Shown: positions 26,787 through 36,043 of the stretch, in pieces
Position numbering within the stretch: the first letter of the stretch is position 1
Layout of the letters: every line of letters begins with the position of its first letter
Source: Fructilactobacillus carniphilus
GTDB lineage: Bacteria > Bacillota > Bacilli > Lactobacillales > Lactobacillaceae
NCBI RefSeq assembly: GCF_024029675.1
Contig: NZ_CP097121.1
Coordinates: forward strand, 496,001-560,000
Direction of reading: 5' to 3'
Length of the DNA: 64,000 nucleotides
Position numbers and translations under genes: made by a program
The notes under the pieces: generated by a model
What the model was told of the DNA's origin: nothing
Seen by the model: the letters and a program-made list of their open reading frames with translations, nothing else
Databases searched by the model: none

Positions 26787-27806
26787 TTATTTTTGCTGTT
26801 GATCAGCATGAAATTGCGTTGCAATTCCGTCCACTAAATTTGAATTGGCCACTTCGGCTGCGCTTTGCAAGGCGTAGAAAATTGTTTTGGCATTGCTGTT
26901 CCCATGCGTTTTAATCACCGGCGCTTTTAACCCCAGCAAGACGGAGCCACCGTACCGCGTATAGTCCATCTTTTTGGCAATTTGTTTTAACGCTGGCTTT
27001 AACAATAAGCCACCGAGTTTTTCTCGAAGACCACCGTCGTTAATACTATCTTTAATCATATTAACCACAGCTAAGGCACTACCTTCAATCCCTTTTAACG
27101 CCGCATTCCCAGTAAAACCGTCAGTTACCGCCACGTCGGTTACGTTATGTAAGAGATCTCGGGCTTCCACGTTTCCGATGAAATTCAACTCACCAACCTG
27201 CCCCATTTTTTCGAGTTCTTCATACATTTTTCGGTGATTAACGTCACCTTTATCGGGCTCCGTTCCGTTATTAATCAAGCCAATTCGGGGGTTATCAATC
27301 TTGCGCACCAGTTGACTGTACAGCTTCCCTAACTGAGCGTACTGCAATATGTTTTCCACCTTGGCATCTGCATTCGCACCGGCATCAATCATGGTAAAAC
27401 CTTGGTCATTGTCTACAACGGGGAGGGTCACAATCAAACCAGGCCGACTAATTCCCCGCATCCGGCCGATAATCAACAAGCCTGCAACCATTAAGGCTCC
27501 GGTATTTCCAGCCGAAAGCAATAAGTCTGCTTCCCCAGCTCGAACCGCTTGGGCTGCTAATACCAAACTAGCTCGTTTCTTCTTTTTGACCGCGCGCACG
27601 GGTTCATCATCCATTTTAATTACTTCATCGGCGTGAACAATCTGAATGTGCTGCTTGTTTTTTACTAACGGCTCAATTTGCTGCTGGTCCCCAAACAAGA
27701 TGTATTCTATATCGTCTTGACTAGCATCACGGGCTAATTCTGCGCCCGCCACAATTGCCTGAGGGGCGTAATCGCCACCCATAGCATCAATTGCAATTTT
27801 AATCAT
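26787..27806 (-). CDS. plsX: Phosphate acyltransferase PlsX
   Basis: 339 residues. It converts acyl-ACP and phosphate to acyl-phosphate, the donor for PlsY in phospholipid synthesis. The start IKIAIDAMGGDYAP and later SAGNTGALM and TDGFTGNAALKG are family signatures. The fapR, fabD and fabG genes that surround plsX in Bacillus are absent, as in many lactobacilli. AAGGAG precedes the ATG. It lies between recG and the variant ACP gene. Confidence 0.96.
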   Translation of the reverse strand: MIKIAIDAMGGDYAPQAIVAGAELARDASQDDIEYILFGDQQQIEPLVKNKQHIQIVHADEVIKMDDEPVRAVKKKKRASLVLAAQAVRAGEADLLLSAGNTGALMVAGLLIIGRMRGISRPGLIVTLPVVDNDQGFTMIDAGANADAKVENILQYAQLGKLYSQLVRKIDNPRIGLINNGTEPDKGDVNHRKMYEELEKMGQVGELNFIGNVEARDLLHNVTDVAVTDGFTGNAALKGIEGSALAVVNMIKDSINDGGLREKLGGLLLKPALKQIAKKMDYTRYGGSVLLGLKAPVIKTHGNSNAKTIFYALQSAAEVANSNLVDGIATQFHADQQQK

Positions 27807-27817
27807 GCAGTAACTCC

Positions 27818-29848
27818 TTAATCAAATGAGGTATTGTTATTTAATGTTTGTAATTGTCGAACTAAGTTTTGGTTCTCTGGATCTTGCATCCACTCAGGAT
27901 TATCAGTCACCATTTTAGCGACTTCTTGGGCGGCACTCAAGACATTCACATCGGTAATCGGATCTCCCACATTGAAACTTGGAATTCCCGATTGCTGCTT
28001 GCCTAAAATGTCACCCGGACCCCTTAATTCTAAATCTTTTTGCGAAATAAAGAAACCGTCGGTCGAGGTACTCATCACGTTCATCCGTTGTACCCCGACC
28101 TTGTTTTTCGGATCGGCAATCAAAATACAGTAGGACTGCTGATCCCCTCGACCCACCCGGCCACGCAACTGATGAAGCTGGGCTAAGCCAAAGTGATCCG
28201 CATCATAAATGACCATCACACTCGCGTTAGAAACGTCCACCCCTACTTCAATTACCGTGGTTGAAACCAACACCTGAGTCCGATTCTGCTTAAAATCATC
28301 CATGACCTGGTTTTTATCGGCTTCGTTCATCTGTCCGTGCAATAGACCCACGTGAAAGTCCTGACCCAACTGTTCCTGAAAGTGAGAATAGGTCATCATC
28401 ACGTTCCGCATTTCGACTGCGTCTGATTCATCAATCAGAGGAACCACCACATAAGCCTGTTCCCCGTTATGAAGGTGCTTGCGGACAAACTGCATCATCG
28501 TTTCTTCTTGACTGCTTTTAATCCAGGTCGTTTTAATCGGTTTCCGACCCCCGGGAAGTTCATCAATCACAGAAACATCCATCTCACCATAAGCAGTAAT
28601 CGACAACGTCCGCGGAATGGGAGTTGCTGTCATCGACAAAACGTTTGTCGCTGGCCCCTTTTCCCGCATCTGCTTGCGTTGGTTTACTCCAAAACGATGT
28701 TGTTCATCAATGACTGCTAAACCCAGATGATGATACTTTACACTAGGTTGAAACAGGGCGTGTGTTCCCACAACTAAGTCAATTTGACCCGCTTTAATCC
28801 GTGGTAATAACGTCCGCCGCGCTTTAGCAGAGGTTGCCCCAGTCAGCAGGGCAATATTAACGTTAGTTCCCGCAAACAACTGCGCCAAACTATTAGCGTG
28901 TTGCTCCGCTAAAATTTCGGTCGGGGCCAGTAACACGGCCTGTTGGTGTGACAAAATGGTGGCTAGGATTGCTAACGCAGCAACAATGGTTTTCCCACTC
29001 CCGACATCTCCCTGTAAGAGTCGGTTCATCGGAACAGGACGTTGCAAGTCCATTAAAATTTCGTTTACCACTCGATCCTGAGCGTCCGTTAATTGGTACG
29101 GCAATTGCTCAATAAACGGTTGAAGAGTTAACTTGTCTGTCTTAATCTGAGCCTTGGGTTCTGGCTGTTGCTGGCGTTGCTTCAAGGTTTGCAATCGCAT
29201 CTGAAACAAAAAGAATTCATTGAATTTTGCCGTTCGACGCGCCAATTTAACCGCTTGAGGATCACTCGGAAAATGCATTTCCTTAATCACCGTTTTCAGT
29301 GGTTCCAAGCGAAATTTAGTTCGAATCCAGCTGGGAACAAAGTCTTCGATGACCGCTTGATATTCGGAATAAGCTTGTTTAATCAACGCCTGAAGCGTTT
29401 TTTGGGTAATTTGATGGTTAACCGAGTAAATCGAGTTAAACTGTTGGTGATCATTAGTTAGCAGTTTAATTCCGGTTAAACTCTTTTTCCCAGCATCAAA
29501 TTTACCATGAACTAACAACTGTTGCCCTGCTTCTATTTGCTTTTTCAGCCAGGGCTGATTAAAAAAAGTTACTGGGACGACATCGTTGTCTACTATTAAC
29601 CGTAAAACTAGGCGGTTTTTCCGCCGTCCAAAGTAGTTAACGACCGGTTCGGTGGCCACTGTTCCCTTTAACGTCACTAACTGTTGGTCTTGCAAATCAG
29701 CAAGTGCTTGGCTGCGAAAATCTTCATATCGGAACGGAAAATAGGTCAAAAGATCAAACACGGTCCGAATGTTAAGGTCCGCCAGGGCAACTTGCTTTTT
29801 GGGACCCACTCCCTTAAGGGTTCCCACTGGATCCAAAATATTCTGCAT
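27818..29848 (-). CDS. recG: ATP-dependent DNA helicase RecG
   Basis: About 676 residues. It reverses stalled forks and processes recombination intermediates. An N-terminal wedge/OB domain is followed by helicase motifs GDVGSGKT, DEQHRFG, SMTATPIPRTL and QLRGRVGRG. I prefer the ATG at 29848, 8 nt after AGGTGG; a GTG at 29860 is the alternative. It lies between a terminator after fakA and plsX. Confidence 0.96.
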   Translation of the reverse strand: MQNILDPVGTLKGVGPKKQVALADLNIRTVFDLLTYFPFRYEDFRSQALADLQDQQLVTLKGTVATEPVVNYFGRRKNRLVLRLIVDNDVVPVTFFNQPWLKKQIEAGQQLLVHGKFDAGKKSLTGIKLLTNDHQQFNSIYSVNHQITQKTLQALIKQAYSEYQAVIEDFVPSWIRTKFRLEPLKTVIKEMHFPSDPQAVKLARRTAKFNEFFLFQMRLQTLKQRQQQPEPKAQIKTDKLTLQPFIEQLPYQLTDAQDRVVNEILMDLQRPVPMNRLLQGDVGSGKTIVAALAILATILSHQQAVLLAPTEILAEQHANSLAQLFAGTNVNIALLTGATSAKARRTLLPRIKAGQIDLVVGTHALFQPSVKYHHLGLAVIDEQHRFGVNQRKQMREKGPATNVLSMTATPIPRTLSITAYGEMDVSVIDELPGGRKPIKTTWIKSSQEETMMQFVRKHLHNGEQAYVVVPLIDESDAVEMRNVMMTYSHFQEQLGQDFHVGLLHGQMNEADKNQVMDDFKQNRTQVLVSTTVIEVGVDVSNASVMVIYDADHFGLAQLHQLRGRVGRGDQQSYCILIADPKNKVGVQRMNVMSTSTDGFFISQKDLELRGPGDILGKQQSGIPSFNVGDPITDVNVLSAAQEVAKMVTDNPEWMQDPENQNLVRQLQTLNNNTSFD

Positions 29849-29873
29849 CAATTTCGCCACCTAACTGTAGGAA

Positions 29874-29906
29874 AAGGCTGTCAATTCTAGTAGAATTGAC
29901 AGCCTT
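29874..29906 (-). terminator. Rho-independent terminator after fakA
   Basis: A perfect 15-bp stem AAGGCTGTCAATTCT/AGAATTGACAGCCTT with a 3-nt loop and TTTTCC after it on the minus strand. Confidence 0.88.
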
Positions 29907-29923
29907 GCTTAATTTCCTTTGTT

Positions 29924-31630
29924 TTATTCCACCGAAATAATGAACGGATAAACTGGTTGGTTTCCAGCGTGAATTTCGATTTCTAATTCATCATCAACGG
30001 CTTCTGCGGCTGCTTCAACTTTTTTCGCATCAGCTTCAGTCGCCCCTTCACCATAAATAATCGTCACGTTTTCACTGTCATCATCTAACATTTGCTTGGT
30101 CATTTGCACGGCTGCGTCATCCAACGTTTCTGCCGTAATCTTAATCTGACCATCAATAATGCCCATGAATTGACCTTTTTTAATTTCTAACCCGTCGAGC
30201 TTGGTATCTCGAATCGCGATTGTTACTTGACCACTCTTAACCGTATCTAACGAATCATCCATTGCCGTTCGGTTATCACTCAAATTGGCCTCCGGATTGT
30301 ATGCAAACATGGCTGTTAATCCTTGCGGAATGGTTTTCGTGTGGACTACCTTCATCGGAACGTCCGTTAAATCTTCTGCTTGTTCGGCGGCTAAAAAGAT
30401 GTTCTTATTGTTAGGTAAAACCAAAACGTGTTTAGCGTTCGTCGCATTAACAGCCTTTACGATATCCTCGGTACTAGGGTTCATGGTCTGACCACCGCTA
30501 ATAATCTTGGTAACGCCTAAACTCTTAAACAGCTTTTCCAATCCAGCTCCGGCGACAACGGCAATTACAGCCATTTCAGCAGCTGGTTCTTCTGATGTAG
30601 CTTTTGGTTCCGGGGTGGTGGATTCAACTTCTTCATCATTTTCCATGATGGTTTCTTGTTGTTCCCGCATGTTATCAATCTTGATGTTAATCAAGTCACC
30701 AAAATTTTGACCCCAAGCCAATACCTTGCCAGGGTGTTCCGTATGGATGTGAACTTTGGCAACTTCATCATCATTGATCACTAACAACGAATCACCGAGG
30801 GGAGCAAGATGGTCATAAAAATGATCATAATCAAATTTATCTTTGTACTCCTTGCCCTTCCCAAAGCGTACCGTCATTTGAGTACAATAACCGTAAACGA
30901 TGTCGGCAGGGTTCAGTTGTCCCTGTGCACTAGCATGGTCTGATTTTTTCACCATCTCGTCCATCTTGTTGGCTTCGACATTAAACTTAGCATGAACGTC
31001 ATCGGAAGGCTCACGGTTATTCAAAATGTCAGCAAAAGCTTCCAGCACAAAGGTCAAACCTTGTCCGCCAGAGTCAACTACTCCAACTTGTTTTAAAACT
31101 GGAAGTAAATCAGGTGTTTGCTTTAGAGCAGTTTGGGCTCCCTGCTTAATGGCATCACTCACCACTCCCAAATCATCAGTTTGCGCTGCTTCTTTGCGAC
31201 CAGCATTAGCGGCAAACCGAATGACCGTTAAAATGGTTCCTTCAGTTGGCTTCATCACCGAACTGTAGGCGGTTTTAGCTCCAGCTGTAATGGCATCGGA
31301 AAATTCCTGTGCCGTTAAGTCGGTTTTTCCTTCTACGTTTTTAGAAAATCCTCGGAAAATTTGGGACAAAATGACCCCGGAATTTCCTCGAGCTCCCATC
31401 AGTAAACCCTTGGCAAGGGCAGCTGCTTTAGCTCCTACCGTTTGTTGGGATTCCTTCGCGACGTACTTTGCTCCACTCGCAAACGACAAACTCATATTCA
31501 TCCCGGTATCTCCATCTGGAACCGGAAAAACGTTTAAAGAATTAATAAATTCTGCATTATTTTGGAGGACGACCGCTGCAGCTTGAACCATTTGGTCGAA
31601 CTCTTTAGTAGTAATCTTCGTTACTGACAC
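29924..31630 (-). CDS. fakA: Fatty acid kinase subunit FakA (DegV partner, DAK domain)
   Basis: 568 residues. The N-terminal DAK-like kinase has NVFPVPDGDTGMNM near 29-42 with the metal-binding aspartates, and GARGNSGVILSQ near 77-88. A linker and a C-terminal domain follow. FakA with FakB phosphorylates exogenous fatty acids, supplying acyl-phosphate to PlsY without synthesis. This matters beside an ACP that appears unable to carry acyl groups. It starts at GTG 31630, after yloU. Confidence 0.94.
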   Translation of the reverse strand: MSVTKITTKEFDQMVQAAAVVLQNNAEFINSLNVFPVPDGDTGMNMSLSFASGAKYVAKESQQTVGAKAAALAKGLLMGARGNSGVILSQIFRGFSKNVEGKTDLTAQEFSDAITAGAKTAYSSVMKPTEGTILTVIRFAANAGRKEAAQTDDLGVVSDAIKQGAQTALKQTPDLLPVLKQVGVVDSGGQGLTFVLEAFADILNNREPSDDVHAKFNVEANKMDEMVKKSDHASAQGQLNPADIVYGYCTQMTVRFGKGKEYKDKFDYDHFYDHLAPLGDSLLVINDDEVAKVHIHTEHPGKVLAWGQNFGDLINIKIDNMREQQETIMENDEEVESTTPEPKATSEEPAAEMAVIAVVAGAGLEKLFKSLGVTKIISGGQTMNPSTEDIVKAVNATNAKHVLVLPNNKNIFLAAEQAEDLTDVPMKVVHTKTIPQGLTAMFAYNPEANLSDNRTAMDDSLDTVKSGQVTIAIRDTKLDGLEIKKGQFMGIIDGQIKITAETLDDAAVQMTKQMLDDDSENVTIIYGEGATEADAKKVEAAAEAVDDELEIEIHAGNQPVYPFIISVE

Positions 31631-31663
31631 AATTATCCAATCTCCCTCTTAATTCAAACTTAT

Positions 31664-32026
31664 TTAGTCGTTAATGACCTTAACACCCTGTACAAACACA
31701 TTCACGGAGTCAGCGGTTACCCCTAACATCGTTTCTAGATTGTATTTAACTTTGGCCTGTACGGTCCGTGAAACCTCAGAAATCTTAGTTCCATAGCTGA
31801 CGATTATATTAACGTCGACTTGAATTTCATCATCAATCTGACGAACCACAATTCCGCGGGAATAAGCATCCCGACGTAAAATTTCGTTCATTCCGTCCTT
31901 AATTTGATTACGGCTAGCCATTCCGACTACCCCATAATTATCGGTAGCGGCACCACCGACTACCGTAGCAATTACATCATTGTCAATATCAATTGATCCA
32001 TATTTAGTGTTCATTTTTACAGCCAT
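31664..32026 (-). CDS. yloU: Asp23/YloU-family protein
   Basis: 120 residues, one of two Asp23 paralogues here (the other is at 48008). The family signature is KMNTKYGSIDIDNDVIATVVGGAA, plus YGTKISEVSRTVQ. Asp23 relatives associate with the membrane or envelope stress. The start at 32026 has GGGAG upstream with better spacing than the ATG at 32035. It is always next to fakA and divergent from rpmB in Bacillota, as here. Confidence 0.92.
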   Translation of the reverse strand: MAVKMNTKYGSIDIDNDVIATVVGGAATDNYGVVGMASRNQIKDGMNEILRRDAYSRGIVVRQIDDEIQVDVNIIVSYGTKISEVSRTVQAKVKYNLETMLGVTADSVNVFVQGVKVIND

Positions 32027-32142
32027 CGGATGCATCTCCCTATTTTTAACGAGTTTCTCACGATACTATATATTAACATATTGGTTTTAAAAACCAAAAC
32101 ATTCCGTTCTTTACTGTCAAGTAAGATTACTTGAAAGAAAAA

Positions 32143-32171
32143 TTGCAATTGCGCTAAACTTGTGCTAGATT
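32143..32171 (+). promoter_or_regulatory. Promoter of rpmB
   Basis: TTGCAA, 17 bp, TAGATT, with TG one base before the -10 box (extended -10). It lies 48 nt before the rpmB ATG. Confidence 0.65.
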
Positions 32172-32219
32172 AGTCATATAGCTAATTACGCTTTATTTTA
32201 TAACAAGGGAGGGATTTTC

Positions 32220-32405
32220 ATGGCTAAGGATGCTTTAACTGGAAAGAGAACCCACTTTGGTAACCGTCGCTCTCACGCATTGAACGCTTCGAGACGTAGT
32301 TGGAAGCCGAATTTGCAAAAAGTACGGATTTTAGTTGATGGGAAACCAAAGAAAGTTTGGTTAAGTGCCAGAACTTTAAAATCTGGTAAATTCAAACGGG
32401 TTTAA
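32220..32405 (+). CDS. rpmB: 50S ribosomal protein L28
   Basis: 61 residues. [27 protein letters not shown] is the L28 pattern, and the end is basic. There are no zinc-binding cysteines. GGGAGGG lies before the ATG. Monocistronic, convergent to thiN with a shared terminator. Confidence 0.97.
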   Translation: MAKDALTGKRTHFGNRRSHALNASRRSWKPNLQKVRILVDGKPKKVWLSARTLKSGKFKRV

Positions 32406-32429
32406 GCTTTATCCACATTTTAATTAATT

Positions 32430-32471
32430 AAAACAAAAGAGCAACCGCAAATGCGGTTGCTCTTTTGTTTT
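32430..32471. terminator. Bidirectional terminator between rpmB and thiN
   Basis: A perfect 20-bp stem AAAACAAAAGAGCAACCGCA and its complement around a 2-nt AA loop. The A- and T-rich arms allow termination in both directions, at the convergent junction of rpmB and thiN. Confidence 0.93.
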
Positions 32472-32474
32472 ACG

Positions 32475-33119
32475 TTAATCATGACTTTGAATCACCATCA
32501 TGATTCCCTGATCAAACGTAAATGTACCTTGTTCACCCAGAAACTCATTACTGGAAAACGAGGTGGGTCGTTTGACCATAAACTGATCTAGTTGATACTT
32601 TTCGTTGGGAAGCGTCAACGTGGTCGGCTCCAGAGCCACAAAATCCAGGTATTTCATCCCCGGTTGCTTCTCCACCAAATTCGTTCCCGGTTGATAGAAC
32701 TGAATCCAATTGTGACGATCTTGCAGTGTTAAGCGCGTAATCACATCCGTTAAAAACGGTCGATAAACCATTAACAAATTAGTCAGAAGCTGATCCAACC
32801 GACCGCCCGAAAATCCGTATAAAGTTAGGTGGGACGCGGGAAATTGCTGACCCGCAAACTGTAACGCTAACTCTGTATCGGTTTCATCCTTAATTGGATT
32901 AGACTGGTGCACAATCTCCACACGTTGCCTAATCAACGTAAGCTCATCCGCGGAAACGGAATCAAAATCGCCAATGGCTGCATATGGTGTAATCCCCATG
33001 TCCAGCAAATGCAACGTGCCCCGATCAATTCCGATACAGGGCTTTTGTTCCAACTGGTGCTTCAAATCAACCGGCCATTCAGATTTAGGTCCCCCGGCCA
33101 ACAAATTAACTGTCTCCAT
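32475..33119 (-). CDS. thiN: Thiamine pyrophosphokinase
   Basis: 214 residues. It makes thiamine diphosphate from thiamine and ATP. CIGIDRGTLHLLDMGITPYAAIGDFDSV has the conserved DR and GDFDS motifs, and NPIKDETDTELAL follows. A second half has TLYGFSGGRLDQLL. CGGAG precedes the ATG. It is last in the rsmB-rsgA-rpe-thiN run. No TPP riboswitch is visible. Confidence 0.93.
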   Translation of the reverse strand: METVNLLAGGPKSEWPVDLKHQLEQKPCIGIDRGTLHLLDMGITPYAAIGDFDSVSADELTLIRQRVEIVHQSNPIKDETDTELALQFAGQQFPASHLTLYGFSGGRLDQLLTNLLMVYRPFLTDVITRLTLQDRHNWIQFYQPGTNLVEKQPGMKYLDFVALEPTTLTLPNEKYQLDQFMVKRPTSFSSNEFLGEQGTFTFDQGIMMVIQSHD

Positions 33120-33136
33120 TAACTTGATCTCCGCTT

Positions 33137-33796
33137 TTAAAAATCAGTTGCCTTTTTGATTGCTTGCACCCGTTCGGCAGGATTCTCAGCGCCAAAGACG
33201 TACGAACCAGCTACGGCAACGTCCGCCCCGGCTTCGTATGGTTTAACCACCGTCTGGTCGTTAATCCCTCCGTCAATTTCAATGGTAAAGTCGTAGTCTT
33301 CATTTTCATTCCGAAGTCGATTTAGTTGCTTAATCTTACTAATCGTTTCGGGAATAAACTGCTGACCCCCAAAACCAGGGTTAACCGTCATAACTAATAC
33401 TTGATCAACGAGATACAACACGGGTTTAATCAAGCTCACTGGCGTTCCCGGGTTAATGACAACTTCAGCTTTCACACCCTTGTTCTTAATCATCTGTAAA
33501 GCCCGGTGAATGTGAGGAGTTGCTTCCACGTGAACCCCAATTAAATCAGCTCCGTTGTCAGCAAACGTATCCACGTACCGTTCTGGATTTTCAATCATCA
33601 AATGACAATCTAATTCCATTTGGGTAATCGGCCGAATTGCCTTAACCCAAGCTGGACCATAGGAAATGGCTGGAACAAACAAACCGTCCATAACGTCAAT
33701 GTGAAGCACTTCTGCTCCCGCTTGATCGACTGCTTCAATGCTCTTTTGTAGGTTAATGTAATCTGCACTTAAAATTGATGGGGCCACTTTAATCAT
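33137..33796 (-). CDS. rpe: Ribulose-phosphate 3-epimerase
   Basis: 219 residues, a TIM barrel interconverting ribulose 5-phosphate and xylulose 5-phosphate. Family motifs are VAPSILSADY, HIDVMDGLFVP, MTVNPGFGGQ and EIDGGI. The start at 33796 has GAGG upstream and lies 1 nt after the rsgA stop; a longer reading from 33871 lies over rsgA and is unsupported. Confidence 0.96.
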   Translation of the reverse strand: MIKVAPSILSADYINLQKSIEAVDQAGAEVLHIDVMDGLFVPAISYGPAWVKAIRPITQMELDCHLMIENPERYVDTFADNGADLIGVHVEATPHIHRALQMIKNKGVKAEVVINPGTPVSLIKPVLYLVDQVLVMTVNPGFGGQQFIPETISKIKQLNRLRNENEDYDFTIEIDGGINDQTVVKPYEAGADVAVAGSYVFGAENPAERVQAIKKATDF

Positions 33797-33797
33797 A

Positions 33798-34703
33798 TTA
33801 ATTTCCTCTTTTCCGTCGGTAGACCGGTTTTTGGGCCTTAATGGTTTGATACTGGTCGACATAATCTTCATATCGGCTCGTTAAAATTGTACCATTTTTT
33901 ACCCCCTGCTTCACAGCGCAATCCGGTTCGTTAATGTGCACGCACTCCCGGAATTTACAGTTCATGGCAACGCGGACAAAGTCGGGATAATAATTTTTTA
34001 ACTCGGTCGGCTGAATGTCCATGGTTTCAAAGGAAGAAAAGCCCGGAGTATCAGCAACTAACCCACCATTAATGGTAACCAACGAAACTTTTCTAGTGGT
34101 GTGCTTGCCCCGGCTCAATGCCTGCGAAATCTCTCCGGTTGCGAGGTTTAACTCTGGATCCAAGTGATTCAAAAGGGTCGATTTTCCGGCTCCGGTTTGC
34201 CCCATTACAACCGTCTGTTTATCCGTCAGGCGACTAAGCAGCTGGGTGTCTGCCGTTGGTTCGGTCGCAATGATGGTTGGATACCCCACTAATTGCCGGT
34301 AATTTTGGACGATTTGTAAAAAGTGCGGTTTGGCAGTTTCTGACAGTAGATCTACCTTAGTGAACACCAGAATTGGTTGAATGTTCTCTCGTTCTAAAGC
34401 AACTAGTTCTTTATCTAGTAAACTAGCAGAAAAATCGGGTTCGACTGCCGATGTGACCACTAACGCCTGATCTGTATTCGCAATTGGGGGCCGAACCAGC
34501 TCGTTAAAACGCGGTAAGACTTTTAACACATATCCCTCCTGTTGATTAGGAGCCGTAAACTCCACCCAGTCACCAACCAGGGGCTTAATCTGGTGCTTAC
34601 GAAAATTACCCCGAGCCCGGGTTCGATAGGTTTTTCCGTTCAAAACGATGTCGTAAAAACCACTGAGTGATTGGTAAATTTTCCCCTTTTGAACGTCTGT
34701 CAT
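33798..34703 (-). CDS. rsgA: Ribosome small-subunit GTPase RsgA
   Basis: 301 residues. It checks 30S maturation. An N-terminal OB fold precedes a circularly permuted GTPase: the G4-like segment FTKVDL comes before G1 GQTGAGKSTLLN and DTPGFSSF. A C-terminal zinc site C-x4-C-x-H-x5-C (CKFRECVHINEPDC) is complete. It starts in a 4-nt ATGA overlap with rsmB. In most Bacillota prpC and prkC lie between these two genes; they are not here. Confidence 0.96.
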   Translation of the reverse strand: MTDVQKGKIYQSLSGFYDIVLNGKTYRTRARGNFRKHQIKPLVGDWVEFTAPNQQEGYVLKVLPRFNELVRPPIANTDQALVVTSAVEPDFSASLLDKELVALERENIQPILVFTKVDLLSETAKPHFLQIVQNYRQLVGYPTIIATEPTADTQLLSRLTDKQTVVMGQTGAGKSTLLNHLDPELNLATGEISQALSRGKHTTRKVSLVTINGGLVADTPGFSSFETMDIQPTELKNYYPDFVRVAMNCKFRECVHINEPDCAVKQGVKNGTILTSRYEDYVDQYQTIKAQKPVYRRKRGN

Positions 34704-36043
34704 TCTGCCACCTTTCTCAAGCCTGCGACGAAGAACCCATCTGAGCCATAATCATCTGGATAAATTTTCAACTCCGGTTCCGTTCGCCCGGCCTTTAAAT
34801 CCTGCTTAGTCGTTACGTAAACCGCTTCAAAATTAGGATGCGCTGCTAAAAACTCCTGCACGTTCGCCATGTTTTCTTGATCTAAAATAGTACAGGTGCT
34901 GTAGATTAACATGCCTCCAACTTTCAGCGTTGGTGCCACTGCATCTAAAATCGCTTGCTGGATATTGGCTAATTTTTCCACGTCCGCTAACGTCTTTTCG
35001 TACCGAATTTCTGGTTTGCGTCGAATCAGACCGATTCCAGAACACGGGGCATCCACCAAAATGTGATCGAAAGTTTGGGGAGCAAATTCAGTTGTGACCC
35101 GACGGGCGTCTAATGCCTGCGTGGTAATTCGATCAGCGACTCCCAGACGCTGCGCGTTTTCCTGAATCTTTTTGAGCTTTTTTTCGTGAAGATCTAATGC
35201 AACGACCTTCCCCGTGGTCAACCGCTCGGCAATTTGGGTAGTCTTCCCACCCGGTGCCGCACAAGCATCCAGCACAACATCACTTTCAGCTAACGGTAAC
35301 GCTTGGACCGGCAACATCGCACTTTCATCCTGAATCGTGTACAACCCCGCTTTAAATAGATCAAAATGGGCAGCCACGCCATGACTTAATACGAGGGAAT
35401 CGGCGGCAACGACACTCGATCGTACCGTAAACCCTTCTGCTTCTAACTGCTTTTGCAGTTCAGCGGACGTGGTTTTCATCCGGTTCACTCGAATGGATTG
35501 GTTCGCAGGTTGGTTAATGGTGGCTAGTAGGTGCTCTGCTTTAGTTTGACCTAGTTGATTCGTAAGGGTTTTAACCAACCAAACCGGTACACTAACCGAA
35601 ATTGAAAGCCGTTCGGTCGGATCTTTAATTTGCTGCAGATCGGGTAATCCCCGCCGCGCAATCGTATGCAAAACCCCCGTGACTAACCGCCGAATTCCAT
35701 CATGGCCGCGCTGCTTGGCAATTTTAATGGATTCGTCAAAAATTGCTCGGTTGGGAACCTTATCCAAATAAACCATCTGGTAAATGGCACTATCGAGGAG
35801 TTCTACGACCCACGGTTGTAACTTATCTGCGTGGCCGACCAGTTGCTGGACGTAGTAATTAAGGGTGAGCCGATGCTGAATCACTCCATAAACGATGTTC
35901 GTAAATAAACGGATGTCCTTTTCTGACATCTCAGACGCGCTAATCACGTTATTAATCTGTAAATTAGAATAAGCGCCGTTATGCACGCGTTCTAGCGTTT
36001 CCACCGCTAGGGCGCGTGGATTACTTTTGTTCGTACTCATCAA
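34700..36043 (-). CDS. rsmB: 16S rRNA (cytosine-967-C5) methyltransferase
   Basis: 447 residues. The N-terminal half is the NusB-like RNA-binding domain (NPRALAVETLERV...). The C-terminal half is the methyltransferase with LDACAAPGGKTTQIA, DAPCSGIGLIRRKPEI and the catalytic STCTI. The start is TTG 36043 or the ATG next to it; AGGAGA lies upstream. It overlaps fmt by 23 nt and rsgA by 4 nt, so the three are tightly coupled. Confidence 0.95.
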   Translation of the reverse strand: MMSTNKSNPRALAVETLERVHNGAYSNLQINNVISASEMSEKDIRLFTNIVYGVIQHRLTLNYYVQQLVGHADKLQPWVVELLDSAIYQMVYLDKVPNRAIFDESIKIAKQRGHDGIRRLVTGVLHTIARRGLPDLQQIKDPTERLSISVSVPVWLVKTLTNQLGQTKAEHLLATINQPANQSIRVNRMKTTSAELQKQLEAEGFTVRSSVVAADSLVLSHGVAAHFDLFKAGLYTIQDESAMLPVQALPLAESDVVLDACAAPGGKTTQIAERLTTGKVVALDLHEKKLKKIQENAQRLGVADRITTQALDARRVTTEFAPQTFDHILVDAPCSGIGLIRRKPEIRYEKTLADVEKLANIQQAILDAVAPTLKVGGMLIYSTCTILDQENMANVQEFLAAHPNFEAVYVTTKQDLKAGRTEPELKIYPDDYGSDGFFVAGLRKVAE

